The notes under the pieces: generated by a model
Databases searched by the model: none
The model's input: only the letters and a program-made list of their open reading frames with translations
What the model was told of the DNA's origin: nothing
NCBI GenBank assembly: GCA_902516285.1
Contig: CABXXT010000002.1
Span: forward strand, 62,001 to 126,000
Reading direction: 5' to 3'
Origin: an uncultured SAR86 cluster bacterium
Lineage (GTDB): Bacteria; Pseudomonadota; Gammaproteobacteria; Magnimaribacterales; D2472
Length of the DNA stretch: 64,000 bases
In this document: piece by piece, positions 19,267 through 28,935 of the stretch
Layout of the letters: each line of letters opens with the position of its first letter
Numbering within the stretch: position 1 is the first letter of the stretch
Position numbers and translations under genes: made by a program

Positions 19267-20421
19267 TTATTGTGAAATTTCTGAAGCTTTATCAGTTTTT
19301 TCCCATGAAAGATCTATATCTGTTCTTCCAAAATGCCCATACGCAGCTGTTGGAAGGTAAATTGGTCTCTTAAGATCAAGCATATTTATAAGACTTTTAG
19401 GCCTAAGATCAAATTTATCTTCAACAATTTTTTCAATAGCTTCTTTGGATATTTTCTCACTATTAAAAGTATTAACATTTATTGACGTTGGCTTAGCAAC
19501 TCCAATTGCATATGATACTTGAATTTCGCAATAATCTGCTAAACCAGCCGCAACAATGTTCTTTGCTACATATCTTGCTGCATAAGCTGCAGATCTATCT
19601 ACTTTTGATGGATCTTTGCCTGAAAAAGCACCACCACCATGTCTAGCCATTCCTCCGTAAGTATCAACAATAATTTTTCGACCTGTTAGTCCACAATCTC
19701 CAACTGGACCTCCAATTACAAATTTTCCTGTCGGATTTATATAAATTTTTGTTGAGTCCAAGATCCATTCCTCTGGAACAACTGGCTTTATGACTTTTTC
19801 CATAATTTCATGTTTAATTTCATCTTGGGTAACATCTTCGTCATGTTGTGTGGACAAAACAATTGCTGATAAACCTTCTATTGTTTTACCATCATCAGAA
19901 TAAATTGCACTCACTTGACTCTTTGCATCTGGTCGTAGCCAAGTTAACTCATTACTTTTCATTACATCAGCCTGTTTTTTTACCAACCTATGAGAGAGAT
20001 CAATAGGAAGTGGCATCAATGAATCAGTTTCAGTACATGCATAACCAAACATTAGCCCTTGATCTCCTGCTCCTTGCTCAAGATTTTCGCCTTCTCCCTC
20101 AGTAACACCTTGAGAAATATCTGGTGATTGTTCAAAAACTAAATTTGTGAATTCGCATGTGTCACCATTAAACCCATATTCATCAGTGTTGTAGCCAATA
20201 TTGTTAATTGTTTTTCTGACAACTGGTTCAAGATCTGGACTTCCAAGAGATGTTATCTCACCCGCTATGTAAACCATATTATTTTTGATCATTGTTTCAC
20301 ATGCAACCCTGCTATTTGGGTCTTCTGCCAGATATGCGTCTAGTACAGCATCTGAAATCTGATCACAAACCTTATCAGGGTGCCCTGCAGATACTGACTC
20401 AGATGTAAAAATGTAACTCAT
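19267..20421 (-). CDS. metK: S-adenosylmethionine synthase
   Basis: The 384-residue protein starts [20 protein letters not shown] and contains the [12 protein letters not shown] motif and the [22 protein letters not shown] loop of methionine adenosyltransferases. It makes SAM from methionine and ATP. A good ribosome-binding site (GGGGAGAAG) lies eight bases before the ATG. The short leader upstream has a small possible hairpin (CGTGT/ACACG, 20446-20475), but none of the SAM riboswitch consensus sequences I know is recognisable. Confidence 0.97.
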   Translation of the reverse strand: MSYIFTSESVSAGHPDKVCDQISDAVLDAYLAEDPNSRVACETMIKNNMVYIAGEITSLGSPDLEPVVRKTINNIGYNTDEYGFNGDTCEFTNLVFEQSPDISQGVTEGEGENLEQGAGDQGLMFGYACTETDSLMPLPIDLSHRLVKKQADVMKSNELTWLRPDAKSQVSAIYSDDGKTIEGLSAIVLSTQHDEDVTQDEIKHEIMEKVIKPVVPEEWILDSTKIYINPTGKFVIGGPVGDCGLTGRKIIVDTYGGMARHGGGAFSGKDPSKVDRSAAYAARYVAKNIVAAGLADYCEIQVSYAIGVAKPTSINVNTFNSEKISKEAIEKIVEDKFDLRPKSLINMLDLKRPIYLPTAAYGHFGRTDIDLSWEKTDKASEISQ

Positions 20422-20566
20422 AATTCTTCTCCCCGAAATTTGTAACGTGTTGACTTAAGTTAAAAGCTTTACACGGTCTACCATTCTATATCAAAAAATG
20501 ATTTTTTATCTATGCTTTTGCCCACAAAAATATTATTATCCTAAAAAGCAATTGGGGAAAATTAAT

Positions 20567-22555
20567 TTGCATCAATCAGATCCTATAAACGCACTAAGAT
20601 TTTTATCAATCGATGCAGTTCAAAAAGCAAACAGTGGACATCCAGGTATGCCAATGGGTATGGCTGAAATAGCTACTGCATTATGGAAAAACCATCTTAA
20701 ACACAATCCCTTAAATCCAACTTGGTTTAACAGAGATAGGTTTGTTCTATCTAATGGGCACGGATCGATGCTTTTATATAGCTTGCTTCATTTAACAGGT
20801 TATAAATTGTCAATTGAAGATATAAAGGATTTTAGGCAGCTTAAATCAAAAACTCCTGGCCATCCTGAATATGATATAGACATTGGAGTCGAAACAACTA
20901 CTGGCCCGTTAGGTCAAGGCATTGCAAATGCAGTCGGGATGGCAATATCTGAAAAAATATTATCAGCAGAGTTTAACAAAGATGATATAAAACCTATTGA
21001 TCATTTTACCTATGCTTTTCTTGGAGACGGTTGTTTAATGGAAGGAGTTTCACATGAAGCTTGTTCATTTGCAGGCACACATAATCTTGGTAAATTAATT
21101 TGTTTTTATGATCAAAATGGAATTTCTATTGATGGAGAAATACATAATTGGTTTACAGATGATTCTGTAAAAAGATTTGATAGCTATGGTTGGCAAACAA
21201 TTTGTGTAGATGGACATAATATTGAAGAAGTCAATGATGCAATTTATAAAGCAAAAGAAGAATTTAATAAACCCACAATGATTTTTTGTAAGACAATAAT
21301 TGGTTTTGGCGCACCCAATAAATCAGGAACAGCTGATGTTCATGGTGCTCCCCTTGGTGAGGACGAAATTAAAAACACTAGAGAGGCTCTTGATTGGAAA
21401 TACCCTCCTTTTGAATTATCGAACGATATTTATGAGTATTGGGATTCGAAAGATACTGGCGCCGATGTTAACTCGAAATGGGATAATCTTATTGAAAGTT
21501 ATATAGAAAAATATCCTAAAGAAGCATCAGAATTACATCGAAGAATTAATGGAGATGCTCCAAATAATTTTGAAACAATTTTTAAAGAATTTTTAGATGA
21601 ATGCAACTCAAATGATTCTTCAATGGCTACAAGAAAAGCTTCTAAAGTATGCCTAGATTTTTTTGTAAAGGAAATGCCAGAACTGATTGGTGGATCAGCA
21701 GATCTAACACCATCAAATAATACCTTCTCTGCATCTAGCAAAACATTCTCAAATGAGAATCCCTCAGGTAACCATATTAATTATGGAGTTAGAGAGTTTG
21801 GCATGTCTGCAATTATGAATGGAATGGTTTTGCATGGTGGGATAAAGCCATATGGAGCGACCTTTTTAGTTTTTACTGATTATGCTAGAAATGCCGTAAG
21901 ACTATCCGCTCTAATGGGGTTACCAAATATCTTTGTGTACACTCATGATTCAGTCGCACTTGGAGAAGATGGACCAACTCATCAACCAATTGAACATATG
22001 GTAACCTTGAGATCGACGCCAAACCTTAACAACTGGAGACCAGCTGATCTTGTTGAGACAGCCGTTGCTTGGAAAAATGCAGTTGATTCAAAAACAACAC
22101 CCACCTGTTTAATTTTTAGTAGACAGGGAACTTCAGCAATTCAACGAACACAGGAGCATATATCTTCGATTCAATTTGGTGGATATTTACTAGAAAAGAG
22201 TAATGATCATAAAATAACTATTGTTGCTTCTGGAAGCGAGGTACAGCTAGCTTTAGATGCCGCAGAAGAACTTAACAAAAGCTCAATTAGTACAAATGTA
22301 GTATCAATGCCGTCTTTGGATATTTTTTTAGAACAAAGCGAGGAATATAAAAACAAAATCATTGATCCAAATAAGCCAGTTCTTGTTGTGGAATGCGGCC
22401 ATCCAAATTCATGGTTCAGGATTTTAAATAGAAACGATAAGGTTGTTGGAATAGAAAGTTTCGGAGAATCTGCACCAGGCAATGAACTTCTTGAGCATTT
22501 TGGATTTACAAAACAGAATGTTATTGAGAAAGCAAAATCATTAATTAATGATTAA
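20567..22555 (+). CDS. tkt: Transketolase
   Basis: The enzyme has RFLSIDAVQKANSGHPGMPMG at the N-terminus, the thiamine-diphosphate motif GDGCLMEGVSHEA, and GEDGPTHQPIEH in the pyrimidine domain. It transfers two-carbon units in the non-oxidative pentose phosphate pathway. The ORF track starts at an ATG at 20498, but I prefer the TTG at 20567. A GGGGA site lies eight bases before it, and the resulting start 11 residues before FLSID matches family length (about 662 residues); the extra 23 residues look unlike transketolase. It opens the plus-strand tkt-pgk-aldolase run. Confidence 0.94.
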   Translation: MHQSDPINALRFLSIDAVQKANSGHPGMPMGMAEIATALWKNHLKHNPLNPTWFNRDRFVLSNGHGSMLLYSLLHLTGYKLSIEDIKDFRQLKSKTPGHPEYDIDIGVETTTGPLGQGIANAVGMAISEKILSAEFNKDDIKPIDHFTYAFLGDGCLMEGVSHEACSFAGTHNLGKLICFYDQNGISIDGEIHNWFTDDSVKRFDSYGWQTICVDGHNIEEVNDAIYKAKEEFNKPTMIFCKTIIGFGAPNKSGTADVHGAPLGEDEIKNTREALDWKYPPFELSNDIYEYWDSKDTGADVNSKWDNLIESYIEKYPKEASELHRRINGDAPNNFETIFKEFLDECNSNDSSMATRKASKVCLDFFVKEMPELIGGSADLTPSNNTFSASSKTFSNENPSGNHINYGVREFGMSAIMNGMVLHGGIKPYGATFLVFTDYARNAVRLSALMGLPNIFVYTHDSVALGEDGPTHQPIEHMVTLRSTPNLNNWRPADLVETAVAWKNAVDSKTTPTCLIFSRQGTSAIQRTQEHISSIQFGGYLLEKSNDHKITIVASGSEVQLALDAAEELNKSSISTNVVSMPSLDIFLEQSEEYKNKIIDPNKPVLVVECGHPNSWFRILNRNDKVVGIESFGESAPGNELLEHFGFTKQNVIEKAKSLIND

Positions 22556-23702
22556 TTTATCATCTTTAAATATAAACAATAAAAATTTAGTTATAAGAGT
22601 GGATATGAATGTTCCTATTAAAGATGGTGTTATATTAGATTCAACCAGAATAAAAGCATGTTTACCCACAATTAACTATGCTCTCAAAAAAAATGCAAAA
22701 GTATTGCTGATTAGTCATTTAGGACGACCAATTGAAGGGAAATTTGAAGAAAAATTTTCACTCAAACCCGTAGCAGAATCTTTAAGTAAAATTATTAATT
22801 TGTCTTGCGAGCTAATCGAAAATCTCGAAGCAAAAGATATTTTTAAAGGCAAATCTAATCTTCAAGTTCTTGAGAATATAAGATTTTTTAAAGGCGAGAA
22901 AGATAATTGCCCTGATTTGGGTTTTAAACTGGCAAATTTAGGTGATTTATATGTATTTGATGCATTTGGAACTGCACACAGAAAACAAGCTTCTACTTAT
23001 GCAGCAATTGAAAAAGCCTCAAATGCTTGTGCAGGCCTATTATTAGAAAAAGAAAATAAATATTTAACACAGGCTTTAAATAACTTTGATAAGCCATTTA
23101 TAGCTGTTGTTGGCGGGGCTAAAGTTTCTACAAAGCTTAAATTATTAAAACATATTAATTCAGTTGCAGATCATATTATTGTTGGTGGAGGTATCGCAAA
23201 TACTTTTCTAAAGGCTGCAGGATTCAACATTGGTAAATCTTTAGTTGAAGACTCTATGATAAGCATTGCAAAAGAAATATTAGAATCTGAAAAAATAGTC
23301 TTACCTAAAAATGTTGTCACATCATCATCATTTGAGGGTGAAAATATAAGTGGAAAATCAATTCTTGAAATAACTGAAGATGAGATGATCTTAGATTTAG
23401 ATATAGATCAAGATACCTTTTCTTTAATAAATAAGTCAAAGACAATTCTTTGGAATGGACCAATGGGCGTTTTTGAAAATAATTTTTTTGAAAAAGGTAC
23501 AAAAGATTTGTCAAAAGCAATAGCAAAAGCAAAAGCATTCTCGTTAGCCGGAGGAGGCGAAACACTCACTGCAATTAATAAATATATAAATTCAGATGAT
23601 GTATCATATTGTTCAACAGGTGGAGGAGCATTTTTAGAATTTATGGAGGGGAAGGTTTTACCCTCAATTAAAGTTTTAAATTCAAAAGAAATTAGGAGTT
23701 AG
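22548..23702 (+). CDS. pgk: Phosphoglycerate kinase
   Basis: The 384-residue kinase carries LVIRVDMNVPI, LLISHLGRP, DAFGTAHRKQAST, VVGGAKVSTKL, TILWNGPMGVFE and a GGGETLTA nucleotide loop, all typical of Pgk. It interconverts 1,3-bisphosphoglycerate and 3-phosphoglycerate. It overlaps tkt by eight bases and the aldolase follows two bases after its stop. A glyceraldehyde-3-phosphate dehydrogenase gene, often found between tkt and pgk, is absent here. Confidence 0.97.
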   Translation: MINLSSLNINNKNLVIRVDMNVPIKDGVILDSTRIKACLPTINYALKKNAKVLLISHLGRPIEGKFEEKFSLKPVAESLSKIINLSCELIENLEAKDIFKGKSNLQVLENIRFFKGEKDNCPDLGFKLANLGDLYVFDAFGTAHRKQASTYAAIEKASNACAGLLLEKENKYLTQALNNFDKPFIAVVGGAKVSTKLKLLKHINSVADHIIVGGGIANTFLKAAGFNIGKSLVEDSMISIAKEILESEKIVLPKNVVTSSSFEGENISGKSILEITEDEMILDLDIDQDTFSLINKSKTILWNGPMGVFENNFFEKGTKDLSKAIAKAKAFSLAGGGETLTAINKYINSDDVSYCSTGGGAFLEFMEGKVLPSIKVLNSKEIRS

Positions 23703-23704
23703 AA

Positions 23705-24721
23705 ATGGAATTTAATAATATTGAAGAAATAGCAAAATTTATTGTTGCTGACGGAAAAGGTATTTTGGCTGCAGATGAAAGTAATCCTACATGTGGCAAA
23801 AGATTTGATTCCATAGGCGTTGATTCAACAGAAGAAAATAGAAGAGACTATAGAGAGATGCTTTTTAGAGCAAAAGGGATGAAAGAGAATATTGGAGGAG
23901 TAATTTTATTTGATGAAACAATAAGGCAAGAAGCAGTGGATGGAACTTTACTTAGAGACGTTATCTCTAATCAAGGTGCCCTTCCAGGAATCAAGGTGGA
24001 TAAAGGGCTTCAGCCAATTGAAGACTGTCCAGGTGAAACTGTTACGGTTGGATTAGATGGTTTAGATGAAAGATTGAAAGAATATTCAAAAATGGGAGCT
24101 AAATTTACAAAATGGAGAGCTGTAATCAACATTGGAGAAGATATTCCTTCAGACAAATGTATTGATGCGAATATGCAAGCTCTTGCTGATTATGCATATT
24201 GTGCTCAACAAAATGGAATGGTACCTATTGTCGAGCCTGAAGTATTAATGGATGGCGATCATATTATTGATGATTGCTACAAAGCTACCGATCGTTCTTT
24301 AAGATCTTTATTTACACATCTACAAAAAGGAGGAGTCAATATAAAAGGCACCTTGTTAAAACCAAATATGGTCACGTCTGGAAAGAATTGTGCAAATCAA
24401 GCTGGAATTGAAGAGGTTGCCAAGAAAACTTTAGAATGTTTAATTTCTAATGTTCCTAATGAACTTCCTGGCGTTACATTTTTATCAGGTGGACAGTCAG
24501 ATATTTTAGCTACAGCGCATTTAGATTTGATGAATAAGATTGGTGGTTTTTCTTGGAAATTAAGTTTTTCATATGGGAGAGCTCTTCAAGCACCTGCATT
24601 AAAAGCTTGGAGAGGAAAACCAGAGAATATTTTTATTTCTCAAGATGAACTATCTCACAGAGCAAAAATGAATAAGCTTGCTTCTCTTGGTCAGTGGCAA
24701 GAAGAACTAGAAGATGTATAA
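23705..24721 (+). CDS. Class I fructose-bisphosphate aldolase
   Basis: The 338-residue protein is a class I (Schiff-base) aldolase of the type familiar from animals and plants. It has ILAADESNPTCGKRFDSIGV, GVILFDETIRQ, TKWRAVINIGEDIPS, PIVEPEVLMDGDH, the catalytic lysine in GTLLKPNMV, and FLSGGQSD. It splits fructose 1,6-bisphosphate without a metal ion. Many gammaproteobacteria carry a metal-dependent class II enzyme after pgk; here the class I enzyme takes that place. It is tightly linked to pgk and dtd. Confidence 0.95.
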   Translation: MEFNNIEEIAKFIVADGKGILAADESNPTCGKRFDSIGVDSTEENRRDYREMLFRAKGMKENIGGVILFDETIRQEAVDGTLLRDVISNQGALPGIKVDKGLQPIEDCPGETVTVGLDGLDERLKEYSKMGAKFTKWRAVINIGEDIPSDKCIDANMQALADYAYCAQQNGMVPIVEPEVLMDGDHIIDDCYKATDRSLRSLFTHLQKGGVNIKGTLLKPNMVTSGKNCANQAGIEEVAKKTLECLISNVPNELPGVTFLSGGQSDILATAHLDLMNKIGGFSWKLSFSYGRALQAPALKAWRGKPENIFISQDELSHRAKMNKLASLGQWQEELEDV

Positions 24722-24724
24722 AAT

Positions 24725-25162
24725 TTGCTAGCAACCATTCAAATAGTTTCAAAAGCTGAGGTGTTTATTGAAGGCAATAGTTTTTCCTCTATAAAAAATG
24801 GCATCTTAATATTTGTCTGTATTGAGCAAAATGATAATTCAACCGCCGTAACAGAAATGGTTAGTAGAATCATTAATTTTAGAATGCTTGAAGGACCAAA
24901 GGGAGCAATATCAAGATCTTTAAAAGAATCTAGTGAGGAAGTTTTAATTGTCAGTCAATTTACATTAGCAGCCATAACTGATGGTGGTAATAAGCCAAGT
25001 TTCCATAAGGCTGCAAAACCTAGTGAAGCTAAATTGCTGTATGATGAATTTGTTACAACATTTAGTAAATTATTTTCTAGAGTGAAAACAGGTAAGTTTG
25101 GAGCATACATGGATATCAGTATTACTAACAAAGGACCAGTGACTTTCAATTTTAAAACTTAA
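24725..25162 (+). CDS. dtd: D-aminoacyl-tRNA deacylase
   Basis: The 145-residue protein has the Dtd signature blocks VSQFTLAA (usual SQFTLxAD) and the C-terminal NKGPVTFNF with the Gly-Pro of the cross-subunit cis-proline motif. It removes D-amino acids, and glycine from tRNA-Ala, from mischarged tRNA. The start is a TTG three bases after the aldolase stop. The residue after SQFTLAA is isoleucine where aspartate is common. Confidence 0.93.
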   Translation: MLATIQIVSKAEVFIEGNSFSSIKNGILIFVCIEQNDNSTAVTEMVSRIINFRMLEGPKGAISRSLKESSEEVLIVSQFTLAAITDGGNKPSFHKAAKPSEAKLLYDEFVTTFSKLFSRVKTGKFGAYMDISITNKGPVTFNFKT

Positions 25163-25166
25163 TAAC

Positions 25167-25748
25167 ATGAAAAATATTTCAATTTTTTGTGGTGCTCACA
25201 AAGGCAAGAATCCTCAATATACAGAAGCTGCCAAAACTGTTGCAGAGTGTATTGCAAAAAAAGGGATAAATGTGGTTTTCGGTGGCGGTAATGTTGGATT
25301 AATGAAAGTTATTTCTGATACAGCCCTTGATCATGGTGTTGAAGTTTTAGGAATATCACTAAAATCATTACACTCATTGGAACTTGCAAATCCAAGATTA
25401 GAAAAAATTCATATTGCTGATACCTTGCTAGATCGAAAGGAAGAATTTATGTCAAGATCAGATGCGTTTATTGTTTTGCCTGGAGGAGTAGGCTCTCTTG
25501 ATGAGCTAGCAGAAATAATGGCAAATAATCAATTAGGGATTATAAATAAACCACTTGGAATCTTAAATACAAACGGTTATTACGATGATCTACTAAAATG
25601 GTTTAACAAAGCAGTAAATGAGGGGTTTATTTCTTCTGCAAACTTTAAAGAGCTATTAGTAAGCGATTCACCAGAAGAATTAGTTAATATGATTGTAAAT
25701 CATCAAAGGCCTGAAGACGAAAATTGGAAAGAAAGGCTAGGATTATAA
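25167..25748 (+). CDS. LOG-family nucleotide phosphoribohydrolase (TIGR00730 type)
   Basis: The 193-residue Rossmann-fold protein contains VVFGGGNVGLM, then LLDRKEEFMSRSDAFIVLPG and GGVGSLDEL, the lysine-decarboxylase-like LOG motif (PGGxGTxxE, here with Ser for Thr). Family members hydrolyse nucleoside 5'-monophosphates such as cytokinin ribotides or AMP-like compounds to base and ribose 5-phosphate. In this bacterium a nucleotide salvage role is more likely than hormone production. It lies four bases after dtd. Confidence 0.88.
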   Translation: MKNISIFCGAHKGKNPQYTEAAKTVAECIAKKGINVVFGGGNVGLMKVISDTALDHGVEVLGISLKSLHSLELANPRLEKIHIADTLLDRKEEFMSRSDAFIVLPGGVGSLDELAEIMANNQLGIINKPLGILNTNGYYDDLLKWFNKAVNEGFISSANFKELLVSDSPEELVNMIVNHQRPEDENWKERLGL

Positions 25749-25751
25749 ACT

Positions 25752-26345
25752 TTGATTGTTGAAGAATTTCGCGTAGTTGCTGTTGTATATGTAGCTGTCC
25801 TAGCACCTTTAATAATATATTTTTTAAATAAACACAAAATTCCGGACTGGGTTCCATCCTTCTATATTGTAGGAGTTATTGTGTGTTCTTTAGGTTGGGA
25901 GTTGTGGTTTACGTATGGATGGATTGATGGAGATCCTGTAGATAGCAGAAGATCAGAAGTTTTAAATAATTGGTTACCAAAAAATATTAATTGGTTATTG
26001 AATTCAATGGCAGACGCTGGAACCGTTTTGATAGGAGGTGTTTGGCTAATGTGGATTTTTCATAAAAAAAACTCCAAAATTTTTACACAATGGAATTGGA
26101 GTGCATTTTGTATTCTAATGATTTGGTGTATTGGTCAAAATATCTTAGTTGAAATGTTTCTCTATCATGATCAATTAGCAGAGGGCAAGCCTCTATCATG
26201 GGCTCCGCTATCTCCTTTTGGATCATACTTTAATCCTTTATTATTTGAATTTAATAGTCGAACTATCATGCTCCAAACTCAGATTCCGTGGATGATCTTG
26301 CCCTGGTTTTTTTATAGAACTCTTATAAATCTGAATCGATTGTAA
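25752..26345 (+). CDS. Unrecognised polytopic membrane protein
   Basis: The 197-residue protein starts at a TTG three bases after the LOG gene stop. It has about five hydrophobic segments (roughly residues 6-24, 36-56, 82-98, 112-132, 168-186). It is rich in tryptophan and has a conserved-looking loop between segments two and three with acidic and basic residues (TYGWIDGDPVDSRRSE). I do not recognise the family. It ends the tkt-to-LOG transcript and its stop is adjacent to the convergent tatC stop. No catalytic motif is evident. Confidence 0.7.
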   Translation: MIVEEFRVVAVVYVAVLAPLIIYFLNKHKIPDWVPSFYIVGVIVCSLGWELWFTYGWIDGDPVDSRRSEVLNNWLPKNINWLLNSMADAGTVLIGGVWLMWIFHKKNSKIFTQWNWSAFCILMIWCIGQNILVEMFLYHDQLAEGKPLSWAPLSPFGSYFNPLLFEFNSRTIMLQTQIPWMILPWFFYRTLINLNRL

Positions 26346-26346
26346 T

Positions 26347-27045
26347 TTATTTTTTTGCAAGAATAATACCAATTTCAAATAAGACCCACATAGGAATTGC
26401 TAAAAATAATTGAGAAAAAATATCAGGAGGAGTTAATAACATTCCAATTATTAAGAATAAAATAACCAAATAAGGTCTTGCTTTAATCAAACTGTTTCTA
26501 GTGGCAAAACCACTTTTAACTAATAAAATAGTTGCAACTGGAATTTCAAAAGCAACTCCAAAAGCAAAAACAAGTTTAAAAATAAAACTGAGGTATTGAC
26601 TTATATCAGTCATAATTATTATAGATTCTGGAGCCATTCCAATAAAAAATTTAAAAATTATTGGACAAACAATGAAAAAAGCAAAGCTAGCACCACTAAA
26701 GAAAAGAATAATTGTTGAAAATAAGAGAGGTCCTGTGAAAGTCCTTTCATTGCTATAAAGGCCTGGTGATATAAACATCCATATTTGATAGAACAGCCAT
26801 GGCATAGAAAATAACATAGCTATATATAAAGTAAGTTTTATTGGTGCCATAAAAGGAGAAGCCACTTCAGTAGCTATCATTGTTGCTCCGTCAGGAAGAA
26901 GGTTTATTAGTGGCGCTGCTACAAATGAATATATCTCTGCTGAAAAGGGAATACCCAAAACAGACAAAAAAACAAAGAAAATAATAACCCTTAACAATCT
27001 TGCTCTTAGTTCTAAAAAGTGACTGATAACTGTTTCTTTAGTCAT
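26347..27045 (-). CDS. tatC: Sec-independent protein translocase TatC
   Basis: The 232-residue protein has six membrane segments and the TatC features SHFLELRARLLRVI at the N-terminus and FSMPWLFYQIWMFISPGLY after the second segment. TatC recognises twin-arginine signal peptides. It overlaps the tatB stop by four bases and closes the ubiE-ubiJ-ubiB-tatABC run. Confidence 0.96.
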   Translation of the reverse strand: MTKETVISHFLELRARLLRVIIFFVFLSVLGIPFSAEIYSFVAAPLINLLPDGATMIATEVASPFMAPIKLTLYIAMLFSMPWLFYQIWMFISPGLYSNERTFTGPLLFSTIILFFSGASFAFFIVCPIIFKFFIGMAPESIIIMTDISQYLSFIFKLVFAFGVAFEIPVATILLVKSGFATRNSLIKARPYLVILFLIIGMLLTPPDIFSQLFLAIPMWVLFEIGIILAKK

Positions 27046-27275
27046 TTTTTATTTTTTTCTAACTCTTCCATCTTAATTTCATTAAAAACATCTTTTTTTA
27101 TTTCATCTGCACCAATATCATTCTCAATATCTTTTTTGAAATTTATAAGTTTAGCTTCTACTCTCTTATAAGTTTTAAGTGTTTTTTTTATTAGCTCAGG
27201 TAATCTTTTGGGACCAATTATGATGATCCCTAATATAAAAATTATTAGAATTTCAAGAAAGCCGATTTGAAACAA
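27042..27275 (-). CDS. tatB: Sec-independent protein translocase TatB
   Basis: The 77-residue protein has an N-terminal membrane helix (FLEILIIFILGIIIIGPKRLPEL) with the Gly-Pro hinge of TatB, followed by an amphipathic helix and a charged tail. It is much shorter than E. coli TatB (171 residues), in line with the compact genome. The start is a TTG two bases after the tatA stop. Confidence 0.92.
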   Translation of the reverse strand: MFQIGFLEILIIFILGIIIIGPKRLPELIKKTLKTYKRVEAKLINFKKDIENDIGADEIKKDVFNEIKMEELEKNKK

Positions 27276-27277
27276 TT

Positions 27278-27445
27278 TTAGTCTTCTTTTTCTTCAGATT
27301 TTTCGTCTTTGACTGATTTTTTAAAGCTTTTAATAGCAGATCCTACATCAGAACCTAAAGATCTTAACTTACCACTCCCAAAGATTAATAAAACAACAAC
27401 TAAGATTATTAGTAATTGCCAAATACTTATTCCACCAAAGCCCAT
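27278..27445 (-). CDS. tatA: Sec-independent protein translocase TatA (absent from the ORF track)
   Basis: This 55-codon gene is below the ORF-track cutoff. It starts with ATG at 27445 (reading down) and encodes [20 protein letters not shown], then [20 protein letters not shown] and a charged tail. The IFG-x-GKLRxLG hinge and short amphipathic helix identify TatA, the pore-forming subunit. A purine-rich GGAG site lies upstream, overlapping the end of ubiB. The gene sits between ubiB and tatB as in other gammaproteobacteria. Confidence 0.95.
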   Translation of the reverse strand: MGFGGISIWQLLIILVVVLLIFGSGKLRSLGSDVGSAIKSFKKSVKDEKSEEKED

Positions 27446-27453
27446 AATTTCTC

Positions 27454-28935
27454 CTATGAAATCATTATTACAACAGCTGCAGAAACTATTATAACAATAC
27501 CAATTACTCTAATGAGATATTTTTGATTAGATAATTGATCCTCTAAGCTTTTAATCTTATTTCTGTCAACTTGCCTATTTTTAGAATAACTCCTAATTTC
27601 ATCTAAAGCTTCATATACAATCCCTGGAACTTCAGAGGCCTTAAATAATAAGTCCTCTTTATTCTCAATTATGTAATCTTTCAACTTGAGAGGATTAAAT
27701 TGTTCAGCTAACCAGTTATCTAGATATGGCTCTGCAATTCCCCAGAAATCTAATTCTGGATAAATCTGACGGCCCATGCCTTCGATATGAATGAGAGTCT
27801 TTTGAAGTAACACCAAAGAAGTTTGTAGTGACAATCCATACTCTCTAGTACTTTGGAAAAGGTAAAGAAGTAGTTTACCAAATTCAATTTCTGATAACGG
27901 TCTTTCAAATATGGGCTCACAGCAAGCCCTGAGTGTATTTTCAAGCTCAATAGTATTAGTATCTGGATTTACCCAATTAGAGGATATAAACAAGTTAGCT
28001 AGAGATTTATAATTTTGTTTTAAAACTGCTTGCAACATTCTTGCTAATATATATCTTTCATCGTTTGAAAGTGAGCCACTAATAGCACAATCAATTGCAA
28101 TATATCCAGGATTATCTGGGTTTTTTTTTGAAACAAAAATATTCCCAGGATGCATATCAGCATGAAAGAAATTATCCCTAAATACTTGATTTAGAAAAAT
28201 CATTACACCATTTTCTGCTAACAACTTTTTATTGATGCCATAGTGTTCAATTTGTTTTATATCTGTGCATGGAATTCCATCAATTTTTTCAAGCACCATA
28301 ATGTTCGAAGAAGTTAAATCCCAATATACTTCAGGTATGTATAGCTCATTTGAGTGAAGAAAATTCTTTCTTGTTAGACTTGTATTAGATGCCTCTAGTC
28401 TTAAATCTAATTCTTTAAGAATAGTCACCTCATAATCTCTTATTACTTCGTTTGGTTTTAATCTGTAGCTATCCTTATAAAGATAGGAAAATACTTTTGC
28501 TGAAGCTTTTAGAAGACGAAGATTTTTTTTTACTTTTCTTCGAATATTTGGCCGTAGAACCTTAATTACTACCTCGGCTCCATTTTTTAATTTTGCTGTA
28601 TGAACTTGTGCCAACGAAGCGGCAGCCAAAGGTTTTTCGTCAAATGAATCAAAAATATTTTCTATTGAATCTCCAAGCTCTTTTTCAACAATTTGCTTAA
28701 ACACTGAAACCTTAAATGGTTTACAGCTGTCAGTAAGGCTCTCTAACTCTTTAGCAGTTTTAAAGTCTAATATATCAGTCCTTGTTGAGAGTAATTGTCC
28801 AAATTTTGTAAAGATAGGACCAAGAGACTCTAAATAAACTGCTAATTTCTTTCCGTTAGGCTTGAAAAATATGCCTTTTTGAACACCTATAAGAGACATT
28901 CTTAATAACTCAAATAAAATAATTATAAAATTCAT
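27454..28935 (-). CDS. ubiB: UbiB, ABC1-family ATPase for ubiquinone biosynthesis
   Basis: The 493-residue protein has the atypical kinase signatures of UbiB/COQ8: [15 protein letters not shown] (the KxGQ motif), the alanine-rich loop [11 protein letters not shown] replacing the glycine-rich loop, and [12 protein letters not shown] in the catalytic loop. A hydrophobic C-terminal segment ([17 protein letters not shown]) is a probable membrane anchor. It supports ring-modification steps of ubiquinone synthesis. It overlaps ubiJ by four bases. Confidence 0.95.
   Translation of the reverse strand: MNFIIILFELLRMSLIGVQKGIFFKPNGKKLAVYLESLGPIFTKFGQLLSTRTDILDFKTAKELESLTDSCKPFKVSVFKQIVEKELGDSIENIFDSFDEKPLAAASLAQVHTAKLKNGAEVVIKVLRPNIRRKVKKNLRLLKASAKVFSYLYKDSYRLKPNEVIRDYEVTILKELDLRLEASNTSLTRKNFLHSNELYIPEVYWDLTSSNIMVLEKIDGIPCTDIKQIEHYGINKKLLAENGVMIFLNQVFRDNFFHADMHPGNIFVSKKNPDNPGYIAIDCAISGSLSNDERYILARMLQAVLKQNYKSLANLFISSNWVNPDTNTIELENTLRACCEPIFERPLSEIEFGKLLLYLFQSTREYGLSLQTSLVLLQKTLIHIEGMGRQIYPELDFWGIAEPYLDNWLAEQFNPLKLKDYIIENKEDLLFKASEVPGIVYEALDEIRSYSKNRQVDRNKIKSLEDQLSNQKYLIRVIGIVIIVSAAVVIMIS

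Noticed and set aside
20498-20566. N-terminal extension of transketolase from the ATG at 20498
   Set aside because: The 23 extra residues are unlike the family, and the TTG at 20567 has a good ribosome site and gives the usual length.
20422-20566. A SAM riboswitch upstream of metK
   Set aside because: I looked for the SAM-I, SAM-II and SAM-V type consensus stretches by eye and found none; only a weak five-base stem is present.
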